From Bacteroidales bacterium H10 (GTDB lineage Bacteria > Bacteroidota > Bacteroidia > Bacteroidales > Muribaculaceae), in the NCBI GenBank assembly GCA_001701295.1, contig DAAV01000164.1, positions 1,073-19,070 on the forward strand: a stretch of 17,998 bases of DNA, given 5' to 3'. The notes beneath the pieces were generated by a model. That model ran no database searches and had not been told where the DNA came from. It was given only the letters and a program-made list of their open reading frames with translations. Position numbers and translations under genes: made by a program. This document shows, piece after piece, positions 1-7,977 of this stretch (the first letter of the stretch is position 1; every line of letters begins with the position of its first letter).

Positions 1-138
1 TGCGGTGAGTCCGAATGCTTCGCACCGCGCACCGGCTGCGCCGACATGCGCTTTCGGCTCACTCGCGAATGTTATTTCCGCAGTTGCCCGTAGGCGTGAT
101 GCGGTCAACAATTCAGACCGCCTTGCCTCTTGCCACTT
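1..138. repeat. Palindromic repeat element, copy 1 (cut by window start)
   Basis: This is the right-hand part of the element seen complete at 7495-7746. Positions 76-110 match 7634-7668 at 32 of 35 bases in the same orientation. The outer end, 104-138, matches 7712-7746 at about 29 of 35 bases. Between these two blocks copy 2 carries about 44 extra bases that form a hairpin, absent here. The part before position 76 differs from copy 2 but also contains inverted segments (GTGAG..CCGAA near 5-15 against TTCGGCTCAC near 53-62). The left arm lies outside the window. It sits just beyond the 3' end of the CDF transporter gene. Confidence 0.65.
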
Positions 139-202
139 ATACTTGCTGAAATACGATTATTCATGTTTCTTCTAAGATTTACATCTTTAGCATAAATATG
201 CA

Positions 203-1120
203 TTATTCAGATGCTTTATCGTGAGTGATACGATCATGGTACTCTTCTTTACATACTTTATTCTTGGTTTCAACCTCGATAGTGCTGTGGGCAATACCCG
301 CAGAACTAAGGCGAGCACGCAAACTGTCTATTGTCCTATCCACATCCGAAGGCGAATCCACTACAACATGTACTGTAAGTGCTACCTGTGTGGTACTCAA
401 CGGCCAGATATGCAGATGATGATATGAGACGACGAGTGGTGTCGCATCTATTATATTCTCAATCTTGTGTATATCTATATCCTTCGGAACGGCATCAAAG
501 GAGAGGTTCAGACTCTCTCGTAATAGGGAATAAGAACTTACGGCTATTATCGCAGCTACGACCAGACCTATTATCGGGTCAAGCTGATACCATCCTGTAA
601 ACCTGATTACTATACCTGAAATAACGACACCGACTGAAACCAGAGTGTCGGCTGCCATATGGAGAAAAGCTCCTTTCACATTGAGATCCCCCCGTGAATG
701 CTTCATTAGCATCCAGGTAGTAACTCCATTTATTATCACGCCAATTCCGGCGACCCAGGCCACAACATCGCCGTTTACGACAACGGGCGACTGCAATCTC
801 TCAATTGACTCTATGACAATAAAAACAACGGCTATATAGAGTATTACTGCGTTAATGAGGGAGGCCTCGATTGTTGCTCGGCCAAGTCCATAGGTAAAAC
901 GTGCGGAGGCGGGTCGTAAGGCAGCTTTGTATGCCAGCAGTGCGATAAGCAGCGAAGCCACGTCGCTGAGATTATGTCCCGCGTCACTGAGCAATCCCAT
1001 AGAGTCTGTCGCAAAGCCAAATATAGCTTCGATGACAGTGTATGCCAAATTTAGTCCTATTGCCCAATAGAACACCTTACCGAGAGCCGGTGAAAAATGA
1101 TGGGCATGTTGCTTGCTCAT
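203..1120 (-). CDS. czcD: Cation diffusion facilitator (CzcD/ZitB-like metal/H+ antiporter)
   Basis: A 305-aa inner-membrane transporter of the CDF family, which exports Zn2+, Cd2+ or Co2+ from cytoplasm to periplasm in exchange for protons. The protein has about six hydrophobic segments between residues 15 and 200. The transport-site HxxxD pairs are both present: H49/D53 in TM2 (motif AGHNLSD) and H154/D158 in TM5 (HMAAD). The C-terminal cytoplasmic domain, about 212-305, contains the conserved HHLHIWP stretch (234-240) that helps bind metal in homologues. There is no long His-rich loop between TM4 and TM5, only a short basic turn at about 140-150; a few His occur at the N-terminus. It is the last gene of the efflux operon, 23 bases after czcB, and would feed metal to the periplasm for the CzcCBA pump. 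Substrate choice among Zn, Cd and Co cannot be read from the sequence. Confidence 0.9.
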   Translation of the reverse strand: MSKQHAHHFSPALGKVFYWAIGLNLAYTVIEAIFGFATDSMGLLSDAGHNLSDVASLLIALLAYKAALRPASARFTYGLGRATIEASLINAVILYIAVVFIVIESIERLQSPVVVNGDVVAWVAGIGVIINGVTTWMLMKHSRGDLNVKGAFLHMAADTLVSVGVVISGIVIRFTGWYQLDPIIGLVVAAIIAVSSYSLLRESLNLSFDAVPKDIDIHKIENIIDATPLVVSYHHLHIWPLSTTQVALTVHVVVDSPSDVDRTIDSLRARLSSAGIAHSTIEVETKNKVCKEEYHDRITHDKASE

Positions 1121-1143
1121 GATTAAAGAATTTGTACTGATTG

Positions 1144-2325
1144 TTAATGTTCCCCGTGGTCGGCAGACATCGATGCAAGATAAAAAGCGTTAGATGTTAC
1201 GACTTCCGCATCTTCTGGTAACGGTTTGACGAGACTGATTTGTGTGTATCCGAGTTCAGAGACTCCTGTAATGACTTCAGCACGACCGAAACGATACATA
1301 TCCACGCCATTTTCCTGTTCGTTGCCCTGAAAAACGAAGATATATTTCTTGCCCTCTATATCAACTATGGCATCATCGTGAACAGCCGGGACAAGATGCT
1401 GTCCGGTATTTATAGACCCGACGACATTAGTTCCGGCTGCAAGACTGAACTTTTGACCAGGATTTAGGCTGACATGAACGGCAATGGCCTTTGTGTCAGG
1501 GTCAACATTGCTGTTGATCTGAGTTACTTTACCATTCAGTCTTTCACCTGAGTTGTCGGTGAGCGCCATTTCTACAGTCTGCCCGATCTTAACCAACGCC
1601 AGATCTTTCGGAAATATATTCAACAATACGAAAGGAGCGGAATTGTCCGCCACCTGCATCATAGGCGCCGTAGGATCAATGTATGCTCCTGTCGTTGCTG
1701 TTATCTTTATAACAGTTCCGGAGATAAGAGATTTCACAGGCATCTGCAGCGATATGTTTCCTGCTCCGGCTTGCTTAGGTGAGATGCCGATTTGGACAAG
1801 TTGCCGGGCAAGTCCTTGCTGTGTGGCCAAAGCGGTCTGATAAGAGGCCGAAGCCAACTGAAGGTTCTTGGCGATTCCGGCACCTGCGTCGGCAAGAGCC
1901 TGTTGCCGTTTTAACTCCTGCTGAGCCGTTTCCGTCTCACGACAGGCGACCAGATAGTCCTTCTGCATCTGCACTATCTCGGTGTTCTCGATATATGCTA
2001 CAGTCTGACCGGCGCTTATGTGTTGGCCCTCCACTACCGTTATCTTTTTGACAACACCGGGAAGAAGTGCAGAAACATCCGAAAGATTCTGAGGATTCAA
2101 CGAAATCTGTCCATTTGCACGAATGTTAGTGCCAAGTTCCTTTTCTTCGATTTTGCCAAGCGTAATGCCTACGGCATCCATCTGTTTCTGGGACAGCTCC
2201 ACGACATCGGACACCATCTCTGTTTCCTCCGCTGATTCCTTGTCCGCAGAGTTATTCTCTTTTGAAGAGCATGAAGTCGCCAGGAGAAGCCCAAGCACTA
2301 TGAGATAATTATATTTAGTTTTCAT
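1144..2325 (-). CDS. czcB: RND efflux periplasmic adaptor lipoprotein (CzcB-like)
   Basis: A 393-aa membrane-fusion protein that bridges the RND pump and the outer-membrane channel across the periplasm. The N-terminus is a lipoprotein signal with LLLATSC ending at Cys19, followed by Ser-Ser-Lys-Glu, a typical Bacteroidota lipoprotein start. A lipoyl-like half-motif is at about 96-112 (VVEGQHISAGQTVAYIE), an alpha-hairpin of about 115-180 rich in Gln, Ala and Leu follows, and the second lipoyl half and beta-barrel domain lie at about 195-300. The C-terminus ends HGEH, a possible metal ligand cluster, but the His-rich N-terminal extension of some CzcB proteins is absent. The start codon overlaps the czcC stop in an ATGA (2322-2325), so the two are translationally coupled. 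Family is secure; the metal is inferred from the neighbours. Confidence 0.9.
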   Translation of the reverse strand: MKTKYNYLIVLGLLLATSCSSKENNSADKESAEETEMVSDVVELSQKQMDAVGITLGKIEEKELGTNIRANGQISLNPQNLSDVSALLPGVVKKITVVEGQHISAGQTVAYIENTEIVQMQKDYLVACRETETAQQELKRQQALADAGAGIAKNLQLASASYQTALATQQGLARQLVQIGISPKQAGAGNISLQMPVKSLISGTVIKITATTGAYIDPTAPMMQVADNSAPFVLLNIFPKDLALVKIGQTVEMALTDNSGERLNGKVTQINSNVDPDTKAIAVHVSLNPGQKFSLAAGTNVVGSINTGQHLVPAVHDDAIVDIEGKKYIFVFQGNEQENGVDMYRFGRAEVITGVSELGYTQISLVKPLPEDAEVVTSNAFYLASMSADHGEH

Positions 2326-3560
2326 TTGTTTCCTTTTAAGTAGTTCAACATTAAAATTGCCTGATTATAATCGTTGATGGCACCGGCATATTTGAGCTGT
2401 ATGTCAAGTGCGGTTTGCTGATTTTGGATGTATTCTACATAACCGATTTCTCCGTTATCATACTCCACTTGAGAAAGGCGGGCCATTGCAGCGGCTTCTG
2501 TCACTCCTTGCCTTTTATAATAATCAAGCACTTGCCGGGCTCGTTTCAGTTCATTTTCCGCTTCCTGATACTGGCTTTCCATTGTCTGCCTTGCCTGTCG
2601 CATGGCAACCTCGTTAAGCTCGATGTCACGTTTGGCTGCCTTTACCTTTGCACGTTGCGCTCCAAAAAACAGCGGTACACTGATTCCGACTTCAAAACCC
2701 ATGAAATTACCCTTTTCAAAACGCTCGCGCTCTATATGATAAGGATTGAAACCCTTGATGAGAGCCTGCACGTTGACACCGATGCTGAGTTCAGGAACAA
2801 AACCTTGTCGCGCGACGCTTAAATTCCTACGGGATGCTTCCATTTGCGCTTTCAGAAATCCCTGAGTCGGTGTGTTTTCAAAAATGAAAGGTTCCTGTAT
2901 GTTATTGTCAGTGATTTCCGCAAGCGGCTCGGATGGCACAATAGATACGTCCGTATTCAGCAGACGTCCAAGTGCCAACTGTGCTGTGACACAGCTCTGC
3001 ACCGCTTTTTGTAGTTCTATTTTATTTTCATTATATGCGCGTTGTGCGTTTATAAGTTCAAGATGACTGATTTCTCCGACCTTGTACCTTGTATCCGCAA
3101 GATATACGAAGTGGCTGTAGACGCTGTCTTGCTTTTGAAGAATCTCTACAGTACGTTGTGCCATCAGTAAAGTATAATAGCAAGAACTTACATCTCGGAT
3201 TACCTCGTTGCGGCTTACATTCAGATTTGATTTGGCCACCTCTGTCTCGGCCTTCAGATATTTCCGCTTGGCAACATAGGAAGTGGGGAATTCAAAAGAC
3301 TGGCTGAAAGTCACGGCATTGTCGGGACTTCCCCCCGATGTGGGATCCTGGCTCAGAGAAATTGAAGTCTGCGGCAGGTCGAGCCATGAACCCTGAAGAT
3401 CCTGAGATTTCGCGACCTCAAGGTTGCTGCTCCGAAGGTCGAGATTGTCGCGCAGAGCCGCATCTATACATTCCTGTAAGTTCAGCCTGACTTCCTGTCC
3501 ATGACAGACAAGACCGATGTAAGTCATTAAAATAAACAATATATATTTAATTGCTTTCAT
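2322..3560 (-). CDS. czcC: TolC-family outer-membrane efflux protein (CzcC-like)
   Basis: A 412-aa outer-membrane factor that forms the exit duct of the tripartite heavy-metal pump. It begins with a signal sequence of about 21 residues (hydrophobic core KYILFILMTYIGLV, likely cut near HG/QEV). The body has the repeated long helical stretches of the OEP family, around residues 45-215 and 240-405, with coiled-coil-like Gln/Ala/Glu/Arg-rich helices. The length is usual for CzcC/CusC-type proteins. The start overlaps the end of czcA by 14 bases and the stop overlaps the czcB start by 4 bases, so A, C and B form one translational block. The Cys19 in the signal does not sit in a good lipobox, so I do not call it a lipoprotein, although many CusC-type proteins are. 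Confidence 0.88.
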   Translation of the reverse strand: MKAIKYILFILMTYIGLVCHGQEVRLNLQECIDAALRDNLDLRSSNLEVAKSQDLQGSWLDLPQTSISLSQDPTSGGSPDNAVTFSQSFEFPTSYVAKRKYLKAETEVAKSNLNVSRNEVIRDVSSCYYTLLMAQRTVEILQKQDSVYSHFVYLADTRYKVGEISHLELINAQRAYNENKIELQKAVQSCVTAQLALGRLLNTDVSIVPSEPLAEITDNNIQEPFIFENTPTQGFLKAQMEASRRNLSVARQGFVPELSIGVNVQALIKGFNPYHIERERFEKGNFMGFEVGISVPLFFGAQRAKVKAAKRDIELNEVAMRQARQTMESQYQEAENELKRARQVLDYYKRQGVTEAAAMARLSQVEYDNGEIGYVEYIQNQQTALDIQLKYAGAINDYNQAILMLNYLKGNK

Positions 3561-6500
3561 TCTTTTTACTTTTCTTTGTTTTGGTGAAAGTTTTGTAGAT
3601 TGCCGGCATCACGAGCAGCGTCAGGATAGTGGCAGTGACCAGACCTCCTATAACTACCGTGGCGAGCGGGCGTTGTACCTCGGCACCGTCGCCGTGCGAC
3701 AAGGCCATAGGCAGAAAACCGAATGAGGCTACAAGTGCCGTCATTATGACAGGACGCAGACGTTCCTCGCATCCCATGATGACACGCTTGCGGATATTGC
3801 TGACACCTTCCTTTTCCAGATTGTTGAACTGTCCTATAAGTACAAGACCGTTGAGGACTGCCACACCGAACAAGGCGATGAACCCCACTCCGGCAGATAT
3901 GCTGAATGGCATTCCGCGCATCCACAGGGCCAGTATTCCGCCAATTGTGGCAAGAGGTATGGCGGAGAATACCATCAGTGTCTCCGGTATGTTTTTCAGA
4001 GTTGCATACAGCAACAGCAAAATCACGATCAATGCAAGCGGCAGAGCAATAGAAAGACGACCGGTAGCCTCCTTCAGATTCTGGAACTGGCCTCCGTATG
4101 TATAATAATAACCCGATGGCAGATTGAGGTTGTTGTCGAGTATGTTCTGAATCTCCTCAACTGTACTCTGCACATCACGCCCCCTGACATTGAATCCGAC
4201 AAAAATCCTGCGCTGGCCATCTTCATGTGTTATCTGGGCAGGAGCTCCCTCAAAACTTATGTCTGCGACCTGTCGTAACGGAACAGTTCCACCGTCAGGT
4301 AACGGAAGATAAAGATTCTCCAGGGTAGAGACATCATTGCGTATTTTCTCATCAAGCCTCACAACGAGATCAAAACTTTTATCACCCTCGTAAACTGAAC
4401 CTGTACTTTTCCCGGCAAAAGCTGCTTCGAGAATACTGTTGGCTGTGGAAACCGGAATGCCGTACTGCGCCAGTCGGTCACGGTTGTATTTCACTTGTAT
4501 CTGAGGCAATCCCTGAACCTCTTCCACGAAAGGCTCGGACACCCCTTTTACATTTTTTATCAGATTCGCTATCTTCTTGGCCGAGGCTTCAAGTTTGTCA
4601 AGATCATCGCCGTATATCTTGATAGCCACATCTTGTTTTATTCCAGTAATCAGTTCATTGTTACGCATCTGGATAGGTTGTGACATTTCGACTTCCATTC
4701 CGGGAATGATGCTGAGGGCTTCCTCCATTTTCTCCATCAGTTCGTCTTTTGTCTTAGCCGAGATCCATTCACTTTTCGGCTTTAACGATATGAGCATGTC
4801 GGCGCGTTCCATCGGCATGGGATCCGTGGGGATCTCGGAACTTCCGATACGTGTGACGGCCTGCTTCACCTCTGGAAACTGTTCCTTGATAATCTTCTCT
4901 GCAAGAGTAGTTGCCTTCACCATCTGCGAAAGTGATGTGCCCTGAGCCATGCTTATCTCCGCCGCGAAGTCGCCTTCCTCAAGATTGGGGATGAACTCTC
5001 CTCCCATTCTGGTGAATATCCAGACGCTGATGCCGAAAAGTATGACCATGACCGCAATCAGAGTCTTGCTCCAGTTGAGGGCGAAATTGAGAACCGGACG
5101 ATACCATTGCTGCAGTTTGGCAATAAGTCGATCGGAAAAATTACGCTTGTGGACGCTCTTTTTGCTGAGGAATAAAGCGCTCGCAGCCGGAACATAAGTC
5201 AGCGACAGGATGAAGGCTCCGAGTATCGCGAAAAAAATAGTCAGCGCCATCGGCCGGAACATTTTTCCCTCTATCCCTCCTAACGTCAGCAAGGGAAGGT
5301 AAACCATCATGATGATTATTTCGCCGAAAGCGGCTGAATTCCTTATTCTGGATGCGGAGTAATACACTTCCTCATCCATTTGAGCCTGTGTTAGCCGGGC
5401 TCCGTGATATTTCGTCGTGCTTATGGCTATATGATGACATACAGCTTCTACAATAATCACCGCTCCATCTACAATCAATCCGAAGTCGATAGCTCCAAGG
5501 CTCATCAGGTTCCCGCTTACTCCGAATAGTTTCATCATACCGAAAGCGAACAGCATGGCAAGAGGAATTACTGACGCCACTACAACTCCGGCTCGGAAAT
5601 TGCCGAGAAACAGAACAAGGATAAACACTACAATCAGGAAACCCTCGACAAGATTACGGGTAATGGTATCTGTGACGCGGTCAACAAGTTGGGTTCGGTC
5701 TATAAAAGGCTCAATGACCACTCCTTCCGGAAGACTCTTCTGTATCTGTGCCATTCGTTCCTTGACATTTCTGATGACTTCCTGAAAGTTTTCACCCTTA
5801 AGCATTAAAGAGATTCCGGCAACTACCTCACCCTCGCCATTGCGTGTCACTGCACCGTATCGTGTGGCTGAGCCATACTGAACATTAGCGACATCCCTTA
5901 TAAGGACCGGGGAGCCGTTGACGGTCTTGACGGGGATTTTGCTTATATCATCCAAGGACTTTACCAGACCTATACCGCGGATGAAATACTGATTGCTGTT
6001 TTTTTCTATATAACTGCCGCCGGTGTTTTCGTTGCCATTTTCGAGAGCGCTATATATATCGTTGACAGTCAGGCCGAATGAATTAAGCCGGTCGGCATCG
6101 ACCGCAACTTCATACTGTTTGACGAATCCTCCCCAGCCGCTGACTTCCGCAACTCCCGGTGTGCCGGAAAGCTGTTTGCGCACTATCCAGTCCTGCATCG
6201 TTCGCAGGTCGGTGAGGGTGTACTTGTCCTCATACCCTTTCTTGGGACGGATGGTATAATGGTATATTTCGCCGAGACCTGTCGCAATCGGACCGAGATT
6301 GACCGATGCCTTCCCTTGCGGAAGCTGTTCCTCAGCCTCCTTGAGCATCTGATTCACCTGCTCACGTGCCCAATATGTGTCAGCGTTATCATCAAATACA
6401 AGAGTAATGACCGACAGCCCACTACGGCTGATGCTTCGGCGTTCCTTAACTTTTGGTATATTGGCAAGCGCCATCTCAACGGGTGTCGTGATGAACTGTT

Positions 6501-6684
6501 CCACCTCCTGCGCTCCCAATGACGGAGCCTGCGTTATCACCTGCACTTGATTGTTGGTAATGTCCGGGGTAGAGTCGAAAGGCAGCTGTGTGAGTGACCA
6601 TATACCCCACACAATCAGCGCCAATGTGAATACGCCGACTGCCAGTTTGTTTTTTATCGAAAATTGAATTATTCTTTGAAACAT
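3547..6684 (-). CDS. czcA: Heavy-metal RND efflux pump (CzcA/CusA family)
   Basis: A 1045-aa inner-membrane proton-driven pump of the HME-RND family that captures metal ions and passes them to CzcB and CzcC. The architecture is complete: TM1 at about 12-30, a large periplasmic loop to about 340, a TM bundle to about 505, a second periplasmic loop to about 870 and a final TM bundle to about 1030. TM4 carries the HME proton-relay signature, D400, D406 and E413 in AIDFGLIVDGAVIIVEA. This matches the divalent-cation CzcA type (D..D..E). The motifs TDPMP near residue 618 and KMFRPMA near 484 are also family marks. No promoter pattern was found in the 295 bases upstream, so it is probably transcribed from the promoter before the 130-aa gene. 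Zn/Co/Cd export is favoured because a CDF gene is in the operon, but Cu/Ag cannot be excluded by reading alone. Confidence 0.93.
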   Translation of the reverse strand: MFQRIIQFSIKNKLAVGVFTLALIVWGIWSLTQLPFDSTPDITNNQVQVITQAPSLGAQEVEQFITTPVEMALANIPKVKERRSISRSGLSVITLVFDDNADTYWAREQVNQMLKEAEEQLPQGKASVNLGPIATGLGEIYHYTIRPKKGYEDKYTLTDLRTMQDWIVRKQLSGTPGVAEVSGWGGFVKQYEVAVDADRLNSFGLTVNDIYSALENGNENTGGSYIEKNSNQYFIRGIGLVKSLDDISKIPVKTVNGSPVLIRDVANVQYGSATRYGAVTRNGEGEVVAGISLMLKGENFQEVIRNVKERMAQIQKSLPEGVVIEPFIDRTQLVDRVTDTITRNLVEGFLIVVFILVLFLGNFRAGVVVASVIPLAMLFAFGMMKLFGVSGNLMSLGAIDFGLIVDGAVIIVEAVCHHIAISTTKYHGARLTQAQMDEEVYYSASRIRNSAAFGEIIIMMVYLPLLTLGGIEGKMFRPMALTIFFAILGAFILSLTYVPAASALFLSKKSVHKRNFSDRLIAKLQQWYRPVLNFALNWSKTLIAVMVILFGISVWIFTRMGGEFIPNLEEGDFAAEISMAQGTSLSQMVKATTLAEKIIKEQFPEVKQAVTRIGSSEIPTDPMPMERADMLISLKPKSEWISAKTKDELMEKMEEALSIIPGMEVEMSQPIQMRNNELITGIKQDVAIKIYGDDLDKLEASAKKIANLIKNVKGVSEPFVEEVQGLPQIQVKYNRDRLAQYGIPVSTANSILEAAFAGKSTGSVYEGDKSFDLVVRLDEKIRNDVSTLENLYLPLPDGGTVPLRQVADISFEGAPAQITHEDGQRRIFVGFNVRGRDVQSTVEEIQNILDNNLNLPSGYYYTYGGQFQNLKEATGRLSIALPLALIVILLLLYATLKNIPETLMVFSAIPLATIGGILALWMRGMPFSISAGVGFIALFGVAVLNGLVLIGQFNNLEKEGVSNIRKRVIMGCEERLRPVIMTALVASFGFLPMALSHGDGAEVQRPLATVVIGGLVTATILTLLVMPAIYKTFTKTKKSKKNESN

Positions 6685-6979
6685 ATGATCAAAATATTAT
6701 TGGGAGGCCAAGACACGACTCGGCATAACCTTGAAATATGAATATACAACAAGTAGCCAAAGCCTTTTGATTTTGTCAAACGGCTTTTCCTCAAAAAAAA
6801 ATGAGAGAAGTATCCACGGCCTCTTATTGATAGATATGGCGACATCGTATCGGAACTGACTATTCCGACATCTCAGTTGTTGAATGCCACATCAGAATGA
6901 GCATTTACTACGGACGGAATGAGTGTATATGTATATCTCTTTGTAAAGACTGATAATACAGCTCTGTCCGTGGACAGTA
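6685..6979. other. Intergenic gap within the metal operon, with hairpin and short coding-like stretch
   Basis: No standard gene is seen in these 295 bases. A hairpin with 12-base arms (6759-6770 and 6776-6787, one mismatch, 5-base loop) lies 75 bases upstream of czcA. It has no T-run on the minus strand, so it could be a processing or attenuation structure rather than a terminator. A second short inverted pair, TCGGAA/TTCCGA, lies near 6850-6868. On the plus strand, 6757-6900 reads as one frame with a single internal TGA at 6802 and looks protein-like (see findings). Confidence 0.5.
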
Positions 6980-7372
6980 TTAGATTAAAGTACGTGGGGG
7001 CGCTCTGAGATAATTTGCTTCCTCAGTGTAAGGTAATTGATATGATATAATCTGCTCCGTCTTAATTTGTGAAACGGAACCGGAAAAGAAAAGGATCCTT
7101 ATAATATTCAGGACGGCAATGAAATCAGGAATAACTTTAGCAGGAATATTATTGAGAGTTTGGATTTTACCCTCAATTACAGCACCTTTTTCTATGCACT
7201 GAGTTCCATCGCTATGATGGCGTGTGTGTTTATCATTGTCGGTATTGTCCTTCTCGCAGTGTTCAACATATACACATGCTGCATCATTATGATGATGATG
7301 CGGTGTCACGGTAACAAGCAGCAACATAAGCACTGCCAGAACCATTGCGGCGATATGTATTTGTCGACTCAT
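6980..7372 (-). CDS. Small His/Cys-rich exported protein (DUF6769-like), first gene of metal operon
   Basis: A protein of about 130 aa. The frame is open further upstream to an ATG at 7426, but the promoter at 7426-7397 lies inside that extension, so I choose the start at 7372 (MSRQIHIAAMV). The N-terminus is a hydrophobic signal or anchor of about 20 residues. It is followed by a metal-ligand-rich segment: PHHHH near 24-28, then Cys, Glu-His-Cys, several Asp, and KHTRHH before another Cys. A second hydrophobic stretch near 78-96 and a C-terminal YLRAPP motif follow. From memory, small proteins of this pattern, ending in LRAPP and placed next to CusA/CzcA genes, occur in Bacteroidales and are named DUF6769; I cannot confirm this here. 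A periplasmic metal-binding or sensing role is inference from composition and from being first in the efflux operon. Confidence 0.75.
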   Translation of the reverse strand: MSRQIHIAAMVLAVLMLLLVTVTPHHHHNDAACVYVEHCEKDNTDNDKHTRHHSDGTQCIEKGAVIEGKIQTLNNIPAKVIPDFIAVLNIIRILFFSGSVSQIKTEQIISYQLPYTEEANYLRAPPRTLI

Positions 7373-7396
7373 ATACTGAGAACATTTTTCAACCCG

Positions 7397-7426
7397 CAAA
7401 GTTAATACTTTTTTCTGAGATCCCAA
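7397..7426 (-). promoter_or_regulatory. Bacteroidetes-type promoter of the metal efflux operon
   Basis: On the minus strand a -33 TTGG (7426-7423) is followed after 18 bases by a perfect -7 box TAACTTTG (7404-7397). Transcription would begin near 7390, giving a leader of about 20 bases before the ATG at 7372. This decides the start of the small His-rich gene and is the only good promoter found for the whole efflux operon. No operator for a metal regulator was recognised, and no regulator gene is in the window. Confidence 0.7.
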
Positions 7427-7494
7427 CCTAAGTATTGCAATTTATACATTCATGCACCTCGATTGGAATTTACTTGCCAGTGGACTGCTGAAAC

Positions 7495-7746
7495 AAGCGG
7501 TAAGTGGCGGGGCGGTCGTAAAAAGTCCTTATCCGGCAACTGCGAAAAAGAACACGGAGGAACGGCAATAAGTCTCCGATGTGGCATCAGCGAAGCCGTT
7601 GCCAATCCTCGGAGGCGTTGCCGGTTCTCGGTGTTCCGCAGTTACCCGTAGGCGCGATGCGGTCAAAAGGTGTCAGTGCCTGCACCGTCACCTTTTGACG
7701 GCATAACCGCCGTAAACAATGCAGACAGCCCAGCCTCTTGCCGCTT
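7495..7746. repeat. Complete palindromic repeat element, copy 2
   Basis: About 252 bases forming a long imperfect inverted repeat. The outer arms 7495-7517 and 7724-7746 pair at 19 of 23 bases. Inner arms are about 7532-7584 and 7602-7649, containing CCGGCAACTGCG against CGCAGTTACCC, and GAACACGGAGG against the segment ending CTCGGTGTTCC, closing on a loop near 7585-7600. The right side contains an extra nested hairpin (7662-7699). The right part is repeated at 1-138. It has no convincing gene of its own, though its minus strand is open over stretches. It lies about 70 bases upstream of the efflux-operon promoter. The size and folding resemble a non-autonomous palindromic element (MITE- or REP-like). 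No clear target-site duplication was seen. Confidence 0.65.
7662..7699. other. Perfect 11-bp stem-loop nested in the palindromic element
   Basis: GTCAAAAGGTG at 7662-7672 pairs perfectly with CACCTTTTGAC at 7689-7699 around a 16-base loop. The segment belongs to about 44 bases that are missing from copy 1 at the equivalent point (near 108-112), so it is a separate insertion or a region deleted in copy 1. Confidence 0.6.
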
Positions 7747-7760
7747 TCGCAATGTAATTG

Positions 7761-7806
7761 ATTTAACTGTATTTACTGTTGAATTTACTGTTGGATTTAC
7801 AGTTGA
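7761..7806. repeat. 12-base tandem repeat array A
   Basis: Units start at 7761, 7771, 7783 and 7795, the last three being 12 bases long with consensus ATTTACTGTTGA and one to three differences. On the minus strand one frame reads as repeats of Thr-Val-Asn-Ser/Pro. It begins 15 bases after the palindromic element ends and is the first of four neighbouring arrays with the same period but different sequence. Confidence 0.75.
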
Positions 7807-7815
7807 GTTCTCGTT

Positions 7816-7861
7816 CTACCCTCATTTCTACCCTCATTTCTACCCTCATTTTACCTTCATC
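7816..7861. repeat. 12-base tandem repeat array B
   Basis: Three perfect copies of CTACCCTCATTT (7816-7827, 7828-7839, 7840-7851) and a degenerate fourth to 7861. The minus strand reads as Met-Arg-Val-Glu repeated three times. Confidence 0.85.
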
Positions 7862-7881
7862 TGAGTCAAAGAAACTTTTTT

Positions 7882-7937
7882 AGCGACATTTTCAGCGACA
7901 TTTTACCGACACCTTTACCGACATTTTTACCGACATC
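7882..7937. repeat. 11-12-base tandem repeat array C
   Basis: Five units with consensus A(G/C)CGACATTTTT start at 7882, 7894, 7905, 7917 and 7929 (the last partial). One unit is 11 bases, which shifts the reading frame. The minus strand reads as Asn-Val-Gly-Lys and then Met-Ser-Leu-Lys repeats ending in a stop near 7862. Confidence 0.8.
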
Positions 7938-7977
7938 AACTTTCGCTTTTCTCAGCATATCTTATGTTGGATGCTTT

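Noticed and set aside
3629..4105. Open frame of 158 codons on the plus strand inside czcA
   Set aside because: Antisense to the conserved C-terminal transmembrane part of the pump; low-complexity translation.
6685..6700. TATTTTG just before the czcA ATG as a -7 promoter box
   Set aside because: It lacks the full TAnnTTTG spacing, has no -33 partner and would start transcription at or after the ATG.
6964..6977. Hairpin CTGTCC/GGACAG as a terminator of the small His-rich gene
   Set aside because: The loop would be only two bases and no T-run follows; it is more likely chance.
7463..7651. Open frame of 62 codons on the plus strand
   Set aside because: It lies entirely across the palindromic element and its hairpin arms; the open frame is explained by the repeat.
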